Shown: positions 42,398-51,340, counted from the first letter of the stretch. The stretch is DNA of 64,000 nt from RGIG3102 sp964369975 (GCA_964369975.1 CAYJFZ010000001.1:186001-250000); one strand, 5' to 3'. Translations and numbers: made by a program. The notes: generated by a model from the sequence alone, not told the origin.

Positions 42398-43780
42398 TTA
42401 GTTTAATTCGTATGAAACTGTCATATTTACTTTGCCAGTTTTCTTTCTGTATGCAACCCATATATAAGAAACAACAGCAGTAATAATGTTAGTCCAAACG
42501 ATCCACATTTCTAAGCCTCTTAAGTTTAAGTAAGCTTGAGCAGCTAATGACATCGCTGTTAAAGATAATAAGAATGTTAACATTCCGTTAGAAACTTTGA
42601 ATGGTGATCTTTCCCATGCTTCTGGGAATAATTTTGGTATTCTTATTGCTGATAAAGCGAATACGAAACCAGTAACATTACCGATGATTAATGACCATTT
42701 ACCGATGTTAGATGTATTAACTTCTAATACGATGATGATAACATTAACTACGTATAAAACGATTAGGTAACCGAAAGGTACACGAGTTTTTGGATGTAAT
42801 TTACCAAGCCATGCTGGTAAGAAACCATCTTGTGCAGCAACAGCCATAGGACGAAGTCTGTAAGCTATTGATGAGTTTAGTGTTGTACCTAAAGCGAAAC
42901 ACGCACCACAGATCATGAAGAAGTAGTATAATGGTAGTGGCATGATTTCAAAAGCAACAGGGCCTAAGTTACCAGCTTCGATAACTTGGTCAGCAGGTAG
43001 AACACCACCGATAACCATAGCCATAGCTGCGTATAGAACAGCAACACCTAATGTTGAAACGATAATAACAAAAGGAATATCTCTTGTAGGATCTTTACAC
43101 TCAGCTGAGTATGAAATGATTGTTGTAGCACCAGCTGTTGCGAATGATAGGTAAGCTGAAGCTTCAAGTAGACCTGAAATACCATTTGTCAATAAAGGTT
43201 GACCGAATAAATCGTTACCGAAGTATCCTGCCCATTGTACTTGAGGAAGACCAACTACTGTAAACATTAATAGACCAGCTACTAAGAAATAGAACATTAA
43301 TGTTTGGATTTTAGCCATCCAAGCTGTACCAAAGAAGTTAACAACAGTGAATATTGTCATGAATAATACTGAGAAAAGCATACCGTTTTCTGCAACGAAT
43401 GGTACTAATTGGCCTATATAAGATACTAAGCCGTTAGAGAACATTGCTAAAGAAACAGCTGCAAGGATTTGGATACATTGATACCAACCTGCATAAGTTT
43501 CATTTACAAAAACTGCGCCTTGTGTGTAGAAACCACCTTTTAAGCGAACAACTGATGAAACGAAAACTGTAGGAATAGCTGTGAAAACTGTGAAAATAGC
43601 AGCAATAACGAATGCTATGTTAACACTTCTACCTGTCATGTTTAGAGCTACGATTGACATAACCATAACACCTGAACCGATAATTTGACCAACAGCTATT
43701 GACATTAGCCCCATTTTACCAATGGTTCTTTGGTCTTCGCCTGTATCCACAGGCGCTTGATTTGTTTGATTTTGAGCCAT
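42398..43780 (-). CDS. APC-superfamily amino-acid permease 1
   Basis: A 460-residue membrane protein with twelve segments, the APC amino-acid transporter superfamily. Segment 1 has the substrate-backbone motif GQIIGSGVMVM; segment 6 has SYLSFATAGATTIISYSAECKDP, and CFALGTTLNSSIAYRLRPMAVAAQDGFLP (by position near 290-318) is the segment 8 loop. It ends VSYELN as does its neighbour. It is paralogous to the gene at 44276-45661 over its whole length. Substrate is unknown; the family includes basic, branched and aromatic amino-acid carriers and antiporters. Confidence 0.9.
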   Translation of the reverse strand: MAQNQTNQAPVDTGEDQRTIGKMGLMSIAVGQIIGSGVMVMSIVALNMTGRSVNIAFVIAAIFTVFTAIPTVFVSSVVRLKGGFYTQGAVFVNETYAGWYQCIQILAAVSLAMFSNGLVSYIGQLVPFVAENGMLFSVLFMTIFTVVNFFGTAWMAKIQTLMFYFLVAGLLMFTVVGLPQVQWAGYFGNDLFGQPLLTNGISGLLEASAYLSFATAGATTIISYSAECKDPTRDIPFVIIVSTLGVAVLYAAMAMVIGGVLPADQVIEAGNLGPVAFEIMPLPLYYFFMICGACFALGTTLNSSIAYRLRPMAVAAQDGFLPAWLGKLHPKTRVPFGYLIVLYVVNVIIIVLEVNTSNIGKWSLIIGNVTGFVFALSAIRIPKLFPEAWERSPFKVSNGMLTFLLSLTAMSLAAQAYLNLRGLEMWIVWTNIITAVVSYIWVAYRKKTGKVNMTVSYELN

Positions 43781-43869
43781 AATTTCTCTCCTTATAAATA
43801 AATAAAGCTTAAATAAAGCTTTAAATTACTGAGCTTTCCATATCTCATATCGAAAACTCTTGTAGCATT

Positions 43870-43899
43870 AGTATACGATACTTTTTTGGGGTTTGTCAA
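43870..43899 (-). promoter_or_regulatory. promoter of APC permease 1
   Basis: On the minus strand TTGACA (43899-43894), 18 bases, TATACT (43875-43870). The same arrangement precedes the paralogue at 45731-45760. Confidence 0.75.
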
Positions 43900-43952
43900 T
43901 AATTTGTTCATAGTTCGTTAATTTTTTGTAGCATTGTATATATTTTTTTGAA

Positions 43953-43972
43953 AAAATAGTGCAATGTGTAAA
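43953..43972 (-). promoter_or_regulatory. conserved 20-nt upstream motif, copy 1
   Basis: On the minus strand TTTACACATTGCACTATTTT, 20 bases, identical to 45833-45814. It begins exactly 59 bases from the -35 in both copies, roughly 90-110 bases before the expected start of transcription. This spacing fits an activator or regulator site. Confidence 0.55.
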
Positions 43973-43975
43973 TTA

Positions 43976-44214
43976 TGTGTTATAAAATCTATAATATATT
44001 GCAAATATTGGTATTTTATTTTCTTTTTAAAGTAGATTTAGTTATTACTTTATATATAATTAGTTAGTAAGTATTTAGCATTTACCAAAGTTTTATTATC
44101 CGAAGTCGGATTATAAGGCTTTGCCTTTTCAAATCTTAAAATTTTATTTTTTATTGTGCTTATATAATACTTATATATAATATATCCCTTATTTCTCAAA
44201 AAAGATAATTATTA
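43976..44214. other. AT-rich spacer between the two permease genes
   Basis: No gene is seen. Small hairpins (ATCCGA/TCGGAT near 44099-44112 and AAGG/CCTT near 44117) lack T runs. The stretch is upstream of the motif of copy 1 and downstream of the terminator of copy 2. Confidence 0.5.
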
Positions 44215-44220
44215 AAAAGA

Positions 44221-44254
44221 CAAAAAAATAAACTCCCTATTGGGAGTTTATTTT
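44221..44254 (-). terminator. terminator of APC permease 2
   Basis: Same 34-base sequence as 42349-42382 (hairpin TAAACTCCC/GGGAGTTTA), 21 bases after the stop of the gene at 44276. Confidence 0.9.
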
Positions 44255-44275
44255 TATAAGCTTTTATATTAGATA

Positions 44276-45661
44276 TTAGTTTAATTCGTAAGAAATTTTC
44301 ATTTCTACTTTGCCAGCTTTCTTTCTGTATGTAACCCAAGCATAACCAACGATAGCTGTTGCTATGTTTGTGTAAACGATCCACATTTCTAAGCCTCTTA
44401 AGTTTAGGTAAGCTTGCATGCCTAAAGTAACTGCTGTAGCGCCTAAGCCTAAGTATAGTAGACCATTTGATACATGGAAAGGTGATTTTTCCCATTGTTC
44501 TGGGAATAATTTTGGTATTCTCATAACTGATAATGCTGTGATAAAGCCTGTAACATTACCTATGATTAGTGTCCATTTACCGATGTTACCAACATCTAAG
44601 CCCATAAGGATGATTGGAGCATTGATTAAGTAAACTATTCCTAAGAAAGCAACTGGAACACCAGTTTTTGGATTTAATTTACCAACCCATTCTGGGAACC
44701 AACCGTCAGCACAAGCTGTAGCCATAGGTCTCATAGCTGTAGCGATTGATGAGTTTAGTGTTGTACCTAGAGCGAAACACGCACCACCTATCATAAAGAA
44801 GTAGTATAATGGTAAAGGCATGATTTCAAAAGCGATAGGGCCTAAGTTACCAGCTTCGATAACTTGTTCTGGAGGTAAAACACCACCGATAACAGAAGCC
44901 ATGAATGCGTATAATACTGCAACTGCTAATGTTGAAATAACGATAACTAATGGCATATCTTTTTTCGGATTTTTAGCTTCAGCTGATAATGAAAGGATAA
45001 CTGTAGCACCGCCAGTAGCGAATGTTAAGTATGCTGATGCTTCTAAAAGACCTGCAAGACCGTTTTCGATTAGAGCTTTGCCGAATAATTCATTGCCGAA
45101 GTATCCGCCCCATTGAACTTGAGGAACACCGAAAGCTGTGAAAGCTAAAAGTGCAGCAATTAAGAAATAGAACATGAAGCTTTGTACTTTAGCCATCCAA
45201 GCAACGCCGAAATAGTTAAGTATAAAGAATATTGTTAAAGCTGCAAAAGCAACCATAACTTTTTGATCCGCTAAAACTGGTACCAATTGAGTTACATAAG
45301 ATGATAGACCAACTGCGTACATCGAAATTGAAACTAAGCCTAATAGGCCAACGAATTGAGCCCAGCCAGCAAATGTTTCGTTAAAGAATACCGCTCTTTG
45401 TGTGTAAAGACCACCTTTGATACGGATAGTTGATGTAACGAAAATTGATGGAAGTGCTGAGAACATTGTTAATACAGCAGCGATAACGAAAGCGATATTA
45501 ACACTTCTACCTGTCATTCTAAGAGCTACGATTGACATAACCATAACACCTGAACCGATGATTTGTCCAACAGCAACTGACATTAAATCCATAAAGCCAA
45601 GAGTTCTCTTGTCTTGCATAGTATCAGCAGTTACTGCTTGATTTGTTTGTGTTTGAGCCAT
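44276..45661 (-). CDS. APC-superfamily amino-acid permease 2
   Basis: A 461-residue twelve-segment APC transporter, closely paralogous to permease 1: both start MAQ-Q-TNQA, share GQIIGSGVMVMSIVAL, GNLGPIAFEIMPLPLYYFFM-like segment 7-8 text and LNLRGLEMWIV near the end, and both end in SYELN. Differences lie in segments 3, 4 and 10 and the segment 8 loop (TAMRPMATACADGWFPEW), so substrates may differ. Both genes have the same RBS region, promoter spacing and upstream motif. Confidence 0.9.
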   Translation of the reverse strand: MAQTQTNQAVTADTMQDKRTLGFMDLMSVAVGQIIGSGVMVMSIVALRMTGRSVNIAFVIAAVLTMFSALPSIFVTSTIRIKGGLYTQRAVFFNETFAGWAQFVGLLGLVSISMYAVGLSSYVTQLVPVLADQKVMVAFAALTIFFILNYFGVAWMAKVQSFMFYFLIAALLAFTAFGVPQVQWGGYFGNELFGKALIENGLAGLLEASAYLTFATGGATVILSLSAEAKNPKKDMPLVIVISTLAVAVLYAFMASVIGGVLPPEQVIEAGNLGPIAFEIMPLPLYYFFMIGGACFALGTTLNSSIATAMRPMATACADGWFPEWVGKLNPKTGVPVAFLGIVYLINAPIILMGLDVGNIGKWTLIIGNVTGFITALSVMRIPKLFPEQWEKSPFHVSNGLLYLGLGATAVTLGMQAYLNLRGLEMWIVYTNIATAIVGYAWVTYRKKAGKVEMKISYELN

Positions 45662-45730
45662 AATTTCTCTCCTTATAATAATTACTTGATTTGAAAAAAT
45701 CGAAATGCTTCGAAATCTTCTCGTGGTTTT

Positions 45731-45760
45731 AGGATACTACAACACATTACACAATGTCAA
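45731..45760 (-). promoter_or_regulatory. promoter of APC permease 2
   Basis: On the minus strand TTGACA (45760-45755), 18 bases, TATCCT (45736-45731); TGTGTAATGTGTTGTAG fills most of the spacer. Confidence 0.65.
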
Positions 45761-45813
45761 TGATTTGTTCATAATTTCTTTATTTTTTGTTACTTTGCCT
45801 ATAAATCTTGTCT

Positions 45814-45833
45814 AAAATAGTGCAATGTGTAAA
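45814..45833 (-). promoter_or_regulatory. conserved 20-nt upstream motif, copy 2
   Basis: Identical to 43953-43972 and at the same 59-base distance from the -35. Between motif and promoter the two copies also share an ATTTGTTCATA block. Confidence 0.55.
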
Positions 45834-46182
45834 ATTTGTGAAGACTTTATTTATTGTTGGCATACTTTAACTTTTCTTAATTTTATTAACTTTAACCTTG
45901 AACATCAGTTATCAAATTAATCTTTTATATGATTTCTTGTTACTAAATATTTTCAACATTTTCTTATGACCTATTTATGTAAGCTCTTCCATTATTTGTG
46001 AATAAATTATTTCCAAAATATTTTTTAGCCTTTTCCTTTTTTGTTGAATTTTAATTCTCTGTCTTATTTAAAATAATGCCTTTTATTTTACGATTATATA
46101 TTTTATTGATAATATATATTATATTACTTATATATATAGCTTATTTTAATTTTTTTAATTCCAACCTCATTTATAAAGTGCA
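45834..46182. other. A/T-rich intergenic region, nothing recognised
   Basis: About 350 bases between the divergent permease 2 and hydroxyacid dehydrogenase promoters. I see no ORF, terminator or RNA fold; it is very A/T-rich with runs of T. Confidence 0.6.
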
Positions 46183-46211
46183 TTGATTTTAAAAAAACTA
46201 AATGCTATACT
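46183..46211 (+). promoter_or_regulatory. sigma-A promoter of the D-2-hydroxyacid dehydrogenase
   Basis: TTGATT (46183-46188), 17 bases, TATACT (46206-46211), 37 bases before the start. Confidence 0.72.
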
Positions 46212-46248
46212 ATATTAAAAATCAAAACTTTAAAAGGAGATCATTTTT

Positions 46249-47187
46249 ATGAATATTGTTTTACTTGAGTCTTTAAGTGTTAGCGAGGAAGAAATGCGCC
46301 ACTTAAAAGAAAGTTTAGAAAGTTTAGGCCATTCTTTTACAGCTTATGAAAGAACTAATGATATACAAAAGCAAAAGGAGTATATTAAAGACGCTGAAAT
46401 TTTAATTATTGCAAACATGCCTTTAGTGGGCGAAGTTATTAAGAGTGCTAAAAATTTAAAGTTTATCTCTGTTGCTTTTACAGGTGTTGACCATATTGAT
46501 TTACAAGCAGCTAAAGAAAGTAATATTTTAGTAAGTAATGCCTCAGGTTACTCAAATCAATCAGTAGCAGAACTTGCTATTTGTATGATGATTGATATAC
46601 TAAGGAATGTAAGGCAGACAGAAGAAAAATGCCGAAACTCTGGCACTAAAGACGGTCTTGTAGGTAGTGAACTTAGTGGTAAGACTGTAGGCCTTATCGG
46701 AGTGGGCGCTATTGGTATGAAGACAGCCTTACTATTAAAAGCCTTTGGTTGTAATGTTTTAGGGTATAGAAATACTCCTAAAGATGATGGCATACAGTAT
46801 TGCTCTTTAGAGGAATTATTAAAGCAAAGCGATATAGTATCCCTTCATTGTCCTGCTAATGAAAGCACTAAAAACTTAATAAATAAAGATACTTTAGCTT
46901 TAATGAAAAAATCAGCTATTTTAATTAATACTGCAAGAGGCTCTGTTGTAAATCAAGAGGACTTAGCCGATGCTTTAAATAATGATGTAATAGCAGCCGC
47001 TGGCTTAGATGTATTTGACATAGAGCCACCACTATCAAAAGATCATATTTTATTAACAGCTAAAAATACTTTAGTTACTCCTCACATAGCCTTTGCTACT
47101 AAGCAGTCAATGATTTTAAGAAAAAACATTGTTTTAGAAAATATAAAGCAATACTTAAAAGCAGAGCAAATAAACATCATATTATAG
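46249..47187 (+). CDS. NAD-dependent D-2-hydroxyacid dehydrogenase
   Basis: A 312-residue dehydrogenase of the D-isomer-specific 2-hydroxyacid family. The Rossmann motif is GLIGVGAIGMKTA; the catalytic triad sits in NTARGSVV (Arg), LDVFDIEPPL (Glu) and TPHIAFAT (His). The RBS AAAGGAGA precedes the ATG. Members act on lactate, glycerate, 3-phosphoglycerate or 2-keto acids; the short length and lack of an ACT domain argue against a typical serine-pathway SerA but do not fix the substrate. It may serve amino-acid fermentation, given the permeases beside it (inference). Confidence 0.88.
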   Translation: MNIVLLESLSVSEEEMRHLKESLESLGHSFTAYERTNDIQKQKEYIKDAEILIIANMPLVGEVIKSAKNLKFISVAFTGVDHIDLQAAKESNILVSNASGYSNQSVAELAICMMIDILRNVRQTEEKCRNSGTKDGLVGSELSGKTVGLIGVGAIGMKTALLLKAFGCNVLGYRNTPKDDGIQYCSLEELLKQSDIVSLHCPANESTKNLINKDTLALMKKSAILINTARGSVVNQEDLADALNNDVIAAAGLDVFDIEPPLSKDHILLTAKNTLVTPHIAFATKQSMILRKNIVLENIKQYLKAEQINIIL

Positions 47188-47194
47188 TATATAC

Positions 47195-47232
47195 AAAAAA
47201 AGCGTTATCTATTACGATAACGCTTTTTTATT
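47195..47232. terminator. bidirectional terminator
   Basis: A perfect 14-bp stem (AAAAAAGCGTTATC, loop of six, GATAACGCTTTTTT) between the converging dehydrogenase and cls genes. Confidence 0.9.
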
Positions 47233-47238
47233 TTAATT

Positions 47239-48777
47239 TTACATTAAAGGACTTAACACTTTAAAGAAGATTTGATACAGTCTTTTTAAGAACGGTGTCT
47301 TTTTAATATCTTCTAAGGTTACTTTTTTTGAGTCTTTTAAGCAGTCTATGAAGTCTTGTTTTACTTCGCTTACCATACTGCCACCATAAAAGGCTACGCA
47401 GTTTTCATAGTGTAAGTATAAAGAGCGGTAGTCCATATTTGCACTGCCTACTATCGCCTGCTTATCATCGCTTACATACATTTTTGCGTGCACAAAGCCC
47501 GGAGTGTATTCATAAATCTCAACTCCATTTTCAACTAAGGTTTTATAATAGCTTTGAGTTATATAATAAGCATACCATTTATCAGGAATACCAGGTACAA
47601 GGATTTTTACATCTGCACCACTTTGGCTTGCAAGGCTTAGGGCAGTTATTAACTCTGTATCTATTATTAAGTACGGCGTTGTAATATACACATAGTCATC
47701 TGCTAAGTTAATTACATTCAAATACGCATTTTCACACACATTATGTGTATCAAGGGGCGTGTCGTGATAAGGCTGTATTATGCCATCAGTTTCAGCTTTT
47801 GCATTAGGTTTATAGTCACTGTAATTTACAAATTCACCTGTAGTAAACTGCCACGCTTCTAAAAATGTAACAGTCATACCAAAGCTTGCATCGCCATATA
47901 GCCTAAATGCAGTGTCCTTCCATATGCCAAACTTTTTAATTTTGTTAATGTATTCATCCCCTATATTTAAGCCGCCGCCATAGGCTATATTAGAGTCTAT
48001 TATTGTTATTTTTCTATGGTCACGATTATTTAATATAAGATAATCTCTTACCCTTGTACTTAACTTTAGCGGGCTAAATATATGAGCTTTTATACCCATT
48101 TTTCTTAGTGTTTCATCATAGTTATCAGGCAGGGTTAATAAAGAGCCAAAACCATCATAAAGCACTCTTACATCAACGCCTTCTTTTGCTTTTTCAATTA
48201 ATATTTCTAAAATTTTATCCCACATCTCCCCCTCATCTATGATGAAGTATTGAATAAAGATACTCTTTTTAGCATTTTTTAAATCTTCTAAATAATCAAC
48301 AAAAAAATCTTCGCCTAATCTATAGTATTTAGTCTGTGTGTTTTCATAGAGGTTGCTGTCTGCTATGTTTAATAAATACCTTGCCTGCTTTGCTAAAGAG
48401 CCATTTTGCTTGTCTAATTTTTCTAATAGTCCTTGCGAGTGTGGGAACTCATTTTTATAACTTTCACTTATTAAGGATAGGGTATCTCTTTGGCTTTTTG
48501 CAAGTTTTCTATTCCCCCATAAAAAGTAAAAGATTGCCCCTGTGATAGGAAAAACTATCATAACTAACATCCATAAAATTTTATAAGATGGATTTAGATT
48601 ATCTCTTTCAAAGATGTATAGCATAACTAATACGCTGAATACTATCATCAAAACATAGACATTCGGGCTTAGTACAAACAAGCCATCCATAAAAATCATA
48701 AAAAATGCTAATTGAAAAACAGCTAAAACACAAACAATGAACCTTTTTGAGAACAAAAACCTTAATAATTTTTGCAT
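47239..48777 (-). CDS. cls: cardiolipin synthase (phospholipase D family)
   Basis: A 512-residue membrane enzyme that makes cardiolipin from two phosphatidylglycerols. Two or three N-terminal membrane segments (about 10-80) precede two PLD domains with HKD motifs: HRKITIIDSNIAYGGGLN (first) and HAKMYVSDDKQAIVGSAN (second). It begins 3 bases after degV, so the two are cotranscribed. Length and motifs match bacterial Cls. Confidence 0.94.
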   Translation of the reverse strand: MQKLLRFLFSKRFIVCVLAVFQLAFFMIFMDGLFVLSPNVYVLMIVFSVLVMLYIFERDNLNPSYKILWMLVMIVFPITGAIFYFLWGNRKLAKSQRDTLSLISESYKNEFPHSQGLLEKLDKQNGSLAKQARYLLNIADSNLYENTQTKYYRLGEDFFVDYLEDLKNAKKSIFIQYFIIDEGEMWDKILEILIEKAKEGVDVRVLYDGFGSLLTLPDNYDETLRKMGIKAHIFSPLKLSTRVRDYLILNNRDHRKITIIDSNIAYGGGLNIGDEYINKIKKFGIWKDTAFRLYGDASFGMTVTFLEAWQFTTGEFVNYSDYKPNAKAETDGIIQPYHDTPLDTHNVCENAYLNVINLADDYVYITTPYLIIDTELITALSLASQSGADVKILVPGIPDKWYAYYITQSYYKTLVENGVEIYEYTPGFVHAKMYVSDDKQAIVGSANMDYRSLYLHYENCVAFYGGSMVSEVKQDFIDCLKDSKKVTLEDIKKTPFLKRLYQIFFKVLSPLM

Positions 48778-48780
48778 AAG

Positions 48781-49629
48781 TTATACTTCCTTTTTAAAGA
48801 ATCCTACTGCAAATGTTCCTGCGCCTACATGATTTGACACAGAAGCACCAATAGGTGTTATCATCACTTTATTTTCGTTATTATATTCAGCTACTATCGC
48901 TTGTTTAAAATCTTTATACCATTCATTTTTCTTGCCTGTATAGCCTACAAGGCATAGTTCATCAGTATCTATTCGCCCAGAGGTTTCATCAATAAATTGC
49001 ATTGTTTTTTCAATAGCTGCTTTTGAGCCTCTTACCGTTGCTAATACATCAACTTTACCTGAAAGTGTCGTGATAGGTTTTAATTGTAGCAAGCTACCTA
49101 TGAATGTTTTGCCAGCTGAGAGTCTTCCGCTACGTTTTAAATGGTCTAAATCATCTATAATTGCATAGGCATCAAGCCTTGATTTATATTCTTCCATTTT
49201 TTCGCATAGTTCTTTATAGCCTACGCCTTCTTGTATTAGCCTTAAAGCTGTTTTCACCATTAAATGAACGCCTACTGAGATACTGCTTGTATCTATTAAA
49301 TAAATATCTTCATAGTCAATCATTTCTCTTGCTATGCAAGCACTTTGAAATGTACCTGAAAGGTGAATAGACACAAATAAGCCTATGATTTTTTCGCCTT
49401 TTTCTTTAGCTTCTTGATAAATTTCTAAAAATCTTTCTGGCGAAGGCTGGCTTGTAAGCACCTTTTTATCTTTTGAAATTTCATAGAAGTTATCGTGAGT
49501 AATATCCACACCTTCTGTGTATTCTTTTCCGTCTACTGTAATAGATAAGCTCGCTAAGTATACACCTAATTCCTTTGCTATTTTTTCATCAATATCACTT
49601 GTTGTATCTGTAATTATTTTTATTGACAT
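48781..49629 (-). CDS. DegV-family fatty-acid-binding protein
   Basis: A 282-residue DegV protein, which binds a fatty acid in Firmicutes (FakB-type proteins deliver fatty acids to the kinase FakA). Markers: KIITDTTSDIDEKIAKELG at the start, ITHDNFYEI, VLTSQPSPERFLE, the SIHLSGTFQSA ligand loop and RLSAGKTFIGSLLQLKPI. It lies directly upstream of cls, which is sensible for a lipid-supply operon, and 38 bases after the cyclophilin gene with AGGAGG as RBS. Confidence 0.92.
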   Translation of the reverse strand: MSIKIITDTTSDIDEKIAKELGVYLASLSITVDGKEYTEGVDITHDNFYEISKDKKVLTSQPSPERFLEIYQEAKEKGEKIIGLFVSIHLSGTFQSACIAREMIDYEDIYLIDTSSISVGVHLMVKTALRLIQEGVGYKELCEKMEEYKSRLDAYAIIDDLDHLKRSGRLSAGKTFIGSLLQLKPITTLSGKVDVLATVRGSKAAIEKTMQFIDETSGRIDTDELCLVGYTGKKNEWYKDFKQAIVAEYNNENKVMITPIGASVSNHVGAGTFAVGFFKKEV

Positions 49630-49667
49630 AAATTTTGCCTCCTACTTTTTCTTTTATTTTATAAAAA

Positions 49668-50375
49668 TCACTGTACTTGTGAAATTATTATTTCTTCAAT
49701 TATTATTTCTTCTTCTGGCTTATCGCTACTATCTGTATCTACTTCTGATATATCAAACACTATATCTAAGCCCTCATAAACTTGCCCAAAAACACTGTGT
49801 TTATAATCAAGGAAGCTTGTGCCACCTGTTTGAGCGTAGGTATCAATTACTTCTTGTCTATACCCTGCTTTTTCCATAGCGCTAACTTCGCTATTGCTAA
49901 TATCACTTTGAGTTGCCACTATAAAAAACTGGCTACTGTTAGTGTTTTCGCCTCTATTTGCCATTGACAAAGCGCCTGTGTAATGATGTAATAAATCGCT
50001 AAACTCATCTTCAAAATCTACTTTAAAGATACTTTCTCCGCCTGCACCTGTTCCTGTGGGATCACCAGATTGAATCATAAAATCTTCAATTACTCTGTGA
50101 AAGATAACTCCGTTATAATATCCCTCATTTGCTAAAGAGATAAAGTTTTCTGTTGCTAAAGGTGCAATGTCAGTAAATAATTTTACTTTAATACTCCCCT
50201 CGCTCGTTACTATTTCAGCTACTGTATCCCCTACTATTGGCTCTAAAACTTGCATTTCTTGGCTTGTAATTTCTTGTGTATCATCAGTATCGTTTTCGCC
50301 GTTTTGTGAAGTATCACTACAAGCCACAAACAATAAAACAAAAACTAATAATAAAATTTTAACTGTTTTTTTCAT
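49668..50375 (-). CDS. cyclophilin-type peptidyl-prolyl isomerase lipoprotein
   Basis: A 235-residue cyclophilin. The N-terminal signal ends in a lipobox (LLFVACSD, Cys19), so the enzyme is anchored outside the membrane. The PPIase domain has VIFHRVIEDFMIQSGDPTGTGAGG (residues about 104-128, by position) and ALSMANRGENTNSSQFFI, with the catalytic Arg in FHRV. It likely folds exported proteins. It may be cotranscribed with degV and cls; a TATAC inverted repeat lies upstream (50424-50455). Confidence 0.9.
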   Translation of the reverse strand: MKKTVKILLLVFVLLFVACSDTSQNGENDTDDTQEITSQEMQVLEPIVGDTVAEIVTSEGSIKVKLFTDIAPLATENFISLANEGYYNGVIFHRVIEDFMIQSGDPTGTGAGGESIFKVDFEDEFSDLLHHYTGALSMANRGENTNSSQFFIVATQSDISNSEVSAMEKAGYRQEVIDTYAQTGGTSFLDYKHSVFGQVYEGLDIVFDISEVDTDSSDKPEEEIIIEEIIISQVQ

Positions 50376-50423
50376 AATTTTTCCTTTTTAATTAACCGTT
50401 ATAATATGCCTTATCCTAAGACA

Positions 50424-50455
50424 TAGTATACTTTATTATATAATACTGTATACTA
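50424..50455 (-). promoter_or_regulatory. inverted repeat upstream of the cyclophilin gene
   Basis: TAGTATAC (50424-50431) and GTATACTA (50448-50455) form a perfect 8-base inverted repeat with 16 bases between, about 50-80 bases before the cyclophilin start. It may be an operator or merely A/T-rich symmetry. Confidence 0.3.
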
Positions 50456-50576
50456 TATTATCATCATTATATCATATTCTTATTAATTCTCAATAAAAAT
50501 ATGTTACTTTTTTTTTAATAAAACGCACTTTTATTAAAATTTCAAAATTTATACACTTATTTTTACATTTGCTTTA

Positions 50577-50606
50577 TTGACAAAGGCAATTCGTTTGTTG
50601 TAGTAT
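50577..50606 (+). promoter_or_regulatory. sigma-A promoter of the DUF1292 gene
   Basis: TTGACA (50577-50582), 18 bases, TAGTAT (50601-50606), 25 bases before the start codon. Confidence 0.6.
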
Positions 50607-50630
50607 ATAAATGGAATTGGAGGGCAGTTT

Positions 50631-50951
50631 ATGTCAAATTTAGAAAAAGAAAACGAAGAATTACAAAATAGCATATTAACATTAATAGACGAAGATGATA
50701 GTCAACATCATTTTGAATTAATCGATGAAGTAGAACATAATGAAGAAAGATACATAGCAACAGTGCCTTATTATGAAGATGAAGAAGAGGCTATGAAACA
50801 AGAGCCTGTTTTAATAATTTTTAGAGTGGGTGAAGTTGATGAAGAAGGCCTTGAAACTTACGATATAGTCGATGATGATGAAGAATATTTAGAAGTTGGG
50901 GCTATATTCTCAAAAAGATTACAAGATATTTTTGATATAGAACAGGAATAA
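50631..50951 (+). CDS. DUF1292 domain-containing protein
   Basis: A 106-residue very acidic protein (Glu/Asp near one third) of the DUF1292 family, widespread in Firmicutes and often beside the Holliday-junction resolvase yrrK or the ureB-like genes; here it is beside 6S RNA and tcdA. The family core is LIDEDDSQHHFELIDEVEH then VLIIFRVGEVDEEGLETYDIV. It has no known catalytic motif, signal or membrane span; function is unknown. RBS GGAGGGCAG precedes the ATG. Confidence 0.88.
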   Translation: MSNLEKENEELQNSILTLIDEDDSQHHFELIDEVEHNEERYIATVPYYEDEEEAMKQEPVLIIFRVGEVDEEGLETYDIVDDDEEYLEVGAIFSKRLQDIFDIEQE

Positions 50952-50980
50952 TTTTTTAATTTTTGTGTATTATATTACTA

Positions 50981-51166
50981 TACCCTGCCTTGTGCGATAC
51001 AATACGACTATTTATAATCCTACACTTATGTTATCGGAAGCTTGCGTCTGTTCAGGGACTGCATACCTTTCCTGCTGGGATAAAGGGAGCGAGAAAAAAC
51101 AGCAGAGCGTATCCACCCTTGCCTTGGGCTGGGGTTTTAACATAGTCGTTGCGGCAAGGTGGGCAA
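50981..51166 (+). ncRNA. ssrS: 6S RNA (RNA polymerase inhibitor)
   Basis: A rod-like RNA of about 185 nt. The ends pair: GCCTTG near 50988 with CAAGGT near 51155, and ACGACTA near 51004 with TAGTCGT near 51143, leaving a large central bubble opposite GGGGTTTTAACA. An apical arm is closed by CTGCTG (about 51072) with CAGCAG (about 51101). The 3' end GTTGCGGCAAGGTGGG matches the conserved 6S closing region. It lies directly upstream of tcdA; in B. subtilis a 6S gene lies in the aspS-yrvM (tcdA) gap, which supports the call. 6S binds sigma-70-type polymerase. The RNA ends are approximate. Confidence 0.85.
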
Positions 51167-51176
51167 TATAATAATT

Positions 51177-51204
51177 AACAGCTGTATTTACAGCTGTTTT
51201 TTTT
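51177..51204 (+). terminator. 6S RNA terminator
   Basis: A 9-bp stem (AACAGCTGT at 51177-51185, ACAGCTGTT at 51190-51198) with a short loop and a run of T directly after the 6S body. Confidence 0.85.
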
Positions 51205-51245
51205 ATAAATTTTCATTTTATCATCATTTTTTATTAGTATAATTA

Positions 51246-51254
51246 TGGTATAAT
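51246..51254 (+). promoter_or_regulatory. extended -10 promoter of tcdA
   Basis: TGGTATAAT, the same extended -10 as at prmA, about 85 bases before the tcdA ATG; no -35 is convincing. Confidence 0.4.
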
Positions 51255-51340
51255 ATATAAAATTTTAGTTTTAAATATTATTTTGAGTTATTTTTAAATA
51301 TTAATTTGCTCAAAATTTTACTCTACTTAAGGAAGATACT

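Noticed and set aside
44096..44122. Short hairpins between the permeases as a riboswitch or attenuator
   Set aside because: Two tiny stems without a T run or conserved core do not match any riboswitch known to me.
49517..49879. 120-codon hydrophobic plus-strand ORF
   Set aside because: It lies antisense to degV and the cyclophilin gene with no RBS and no homology that I can see.
50963..51171. Two overlapping ORFs of 60 and 68 codons
   Set aside because: They lie inside the 6S RNA and its flank, are mutually overlapping in different frames, and have no RBS; the structure of the RNA explains the sequence.
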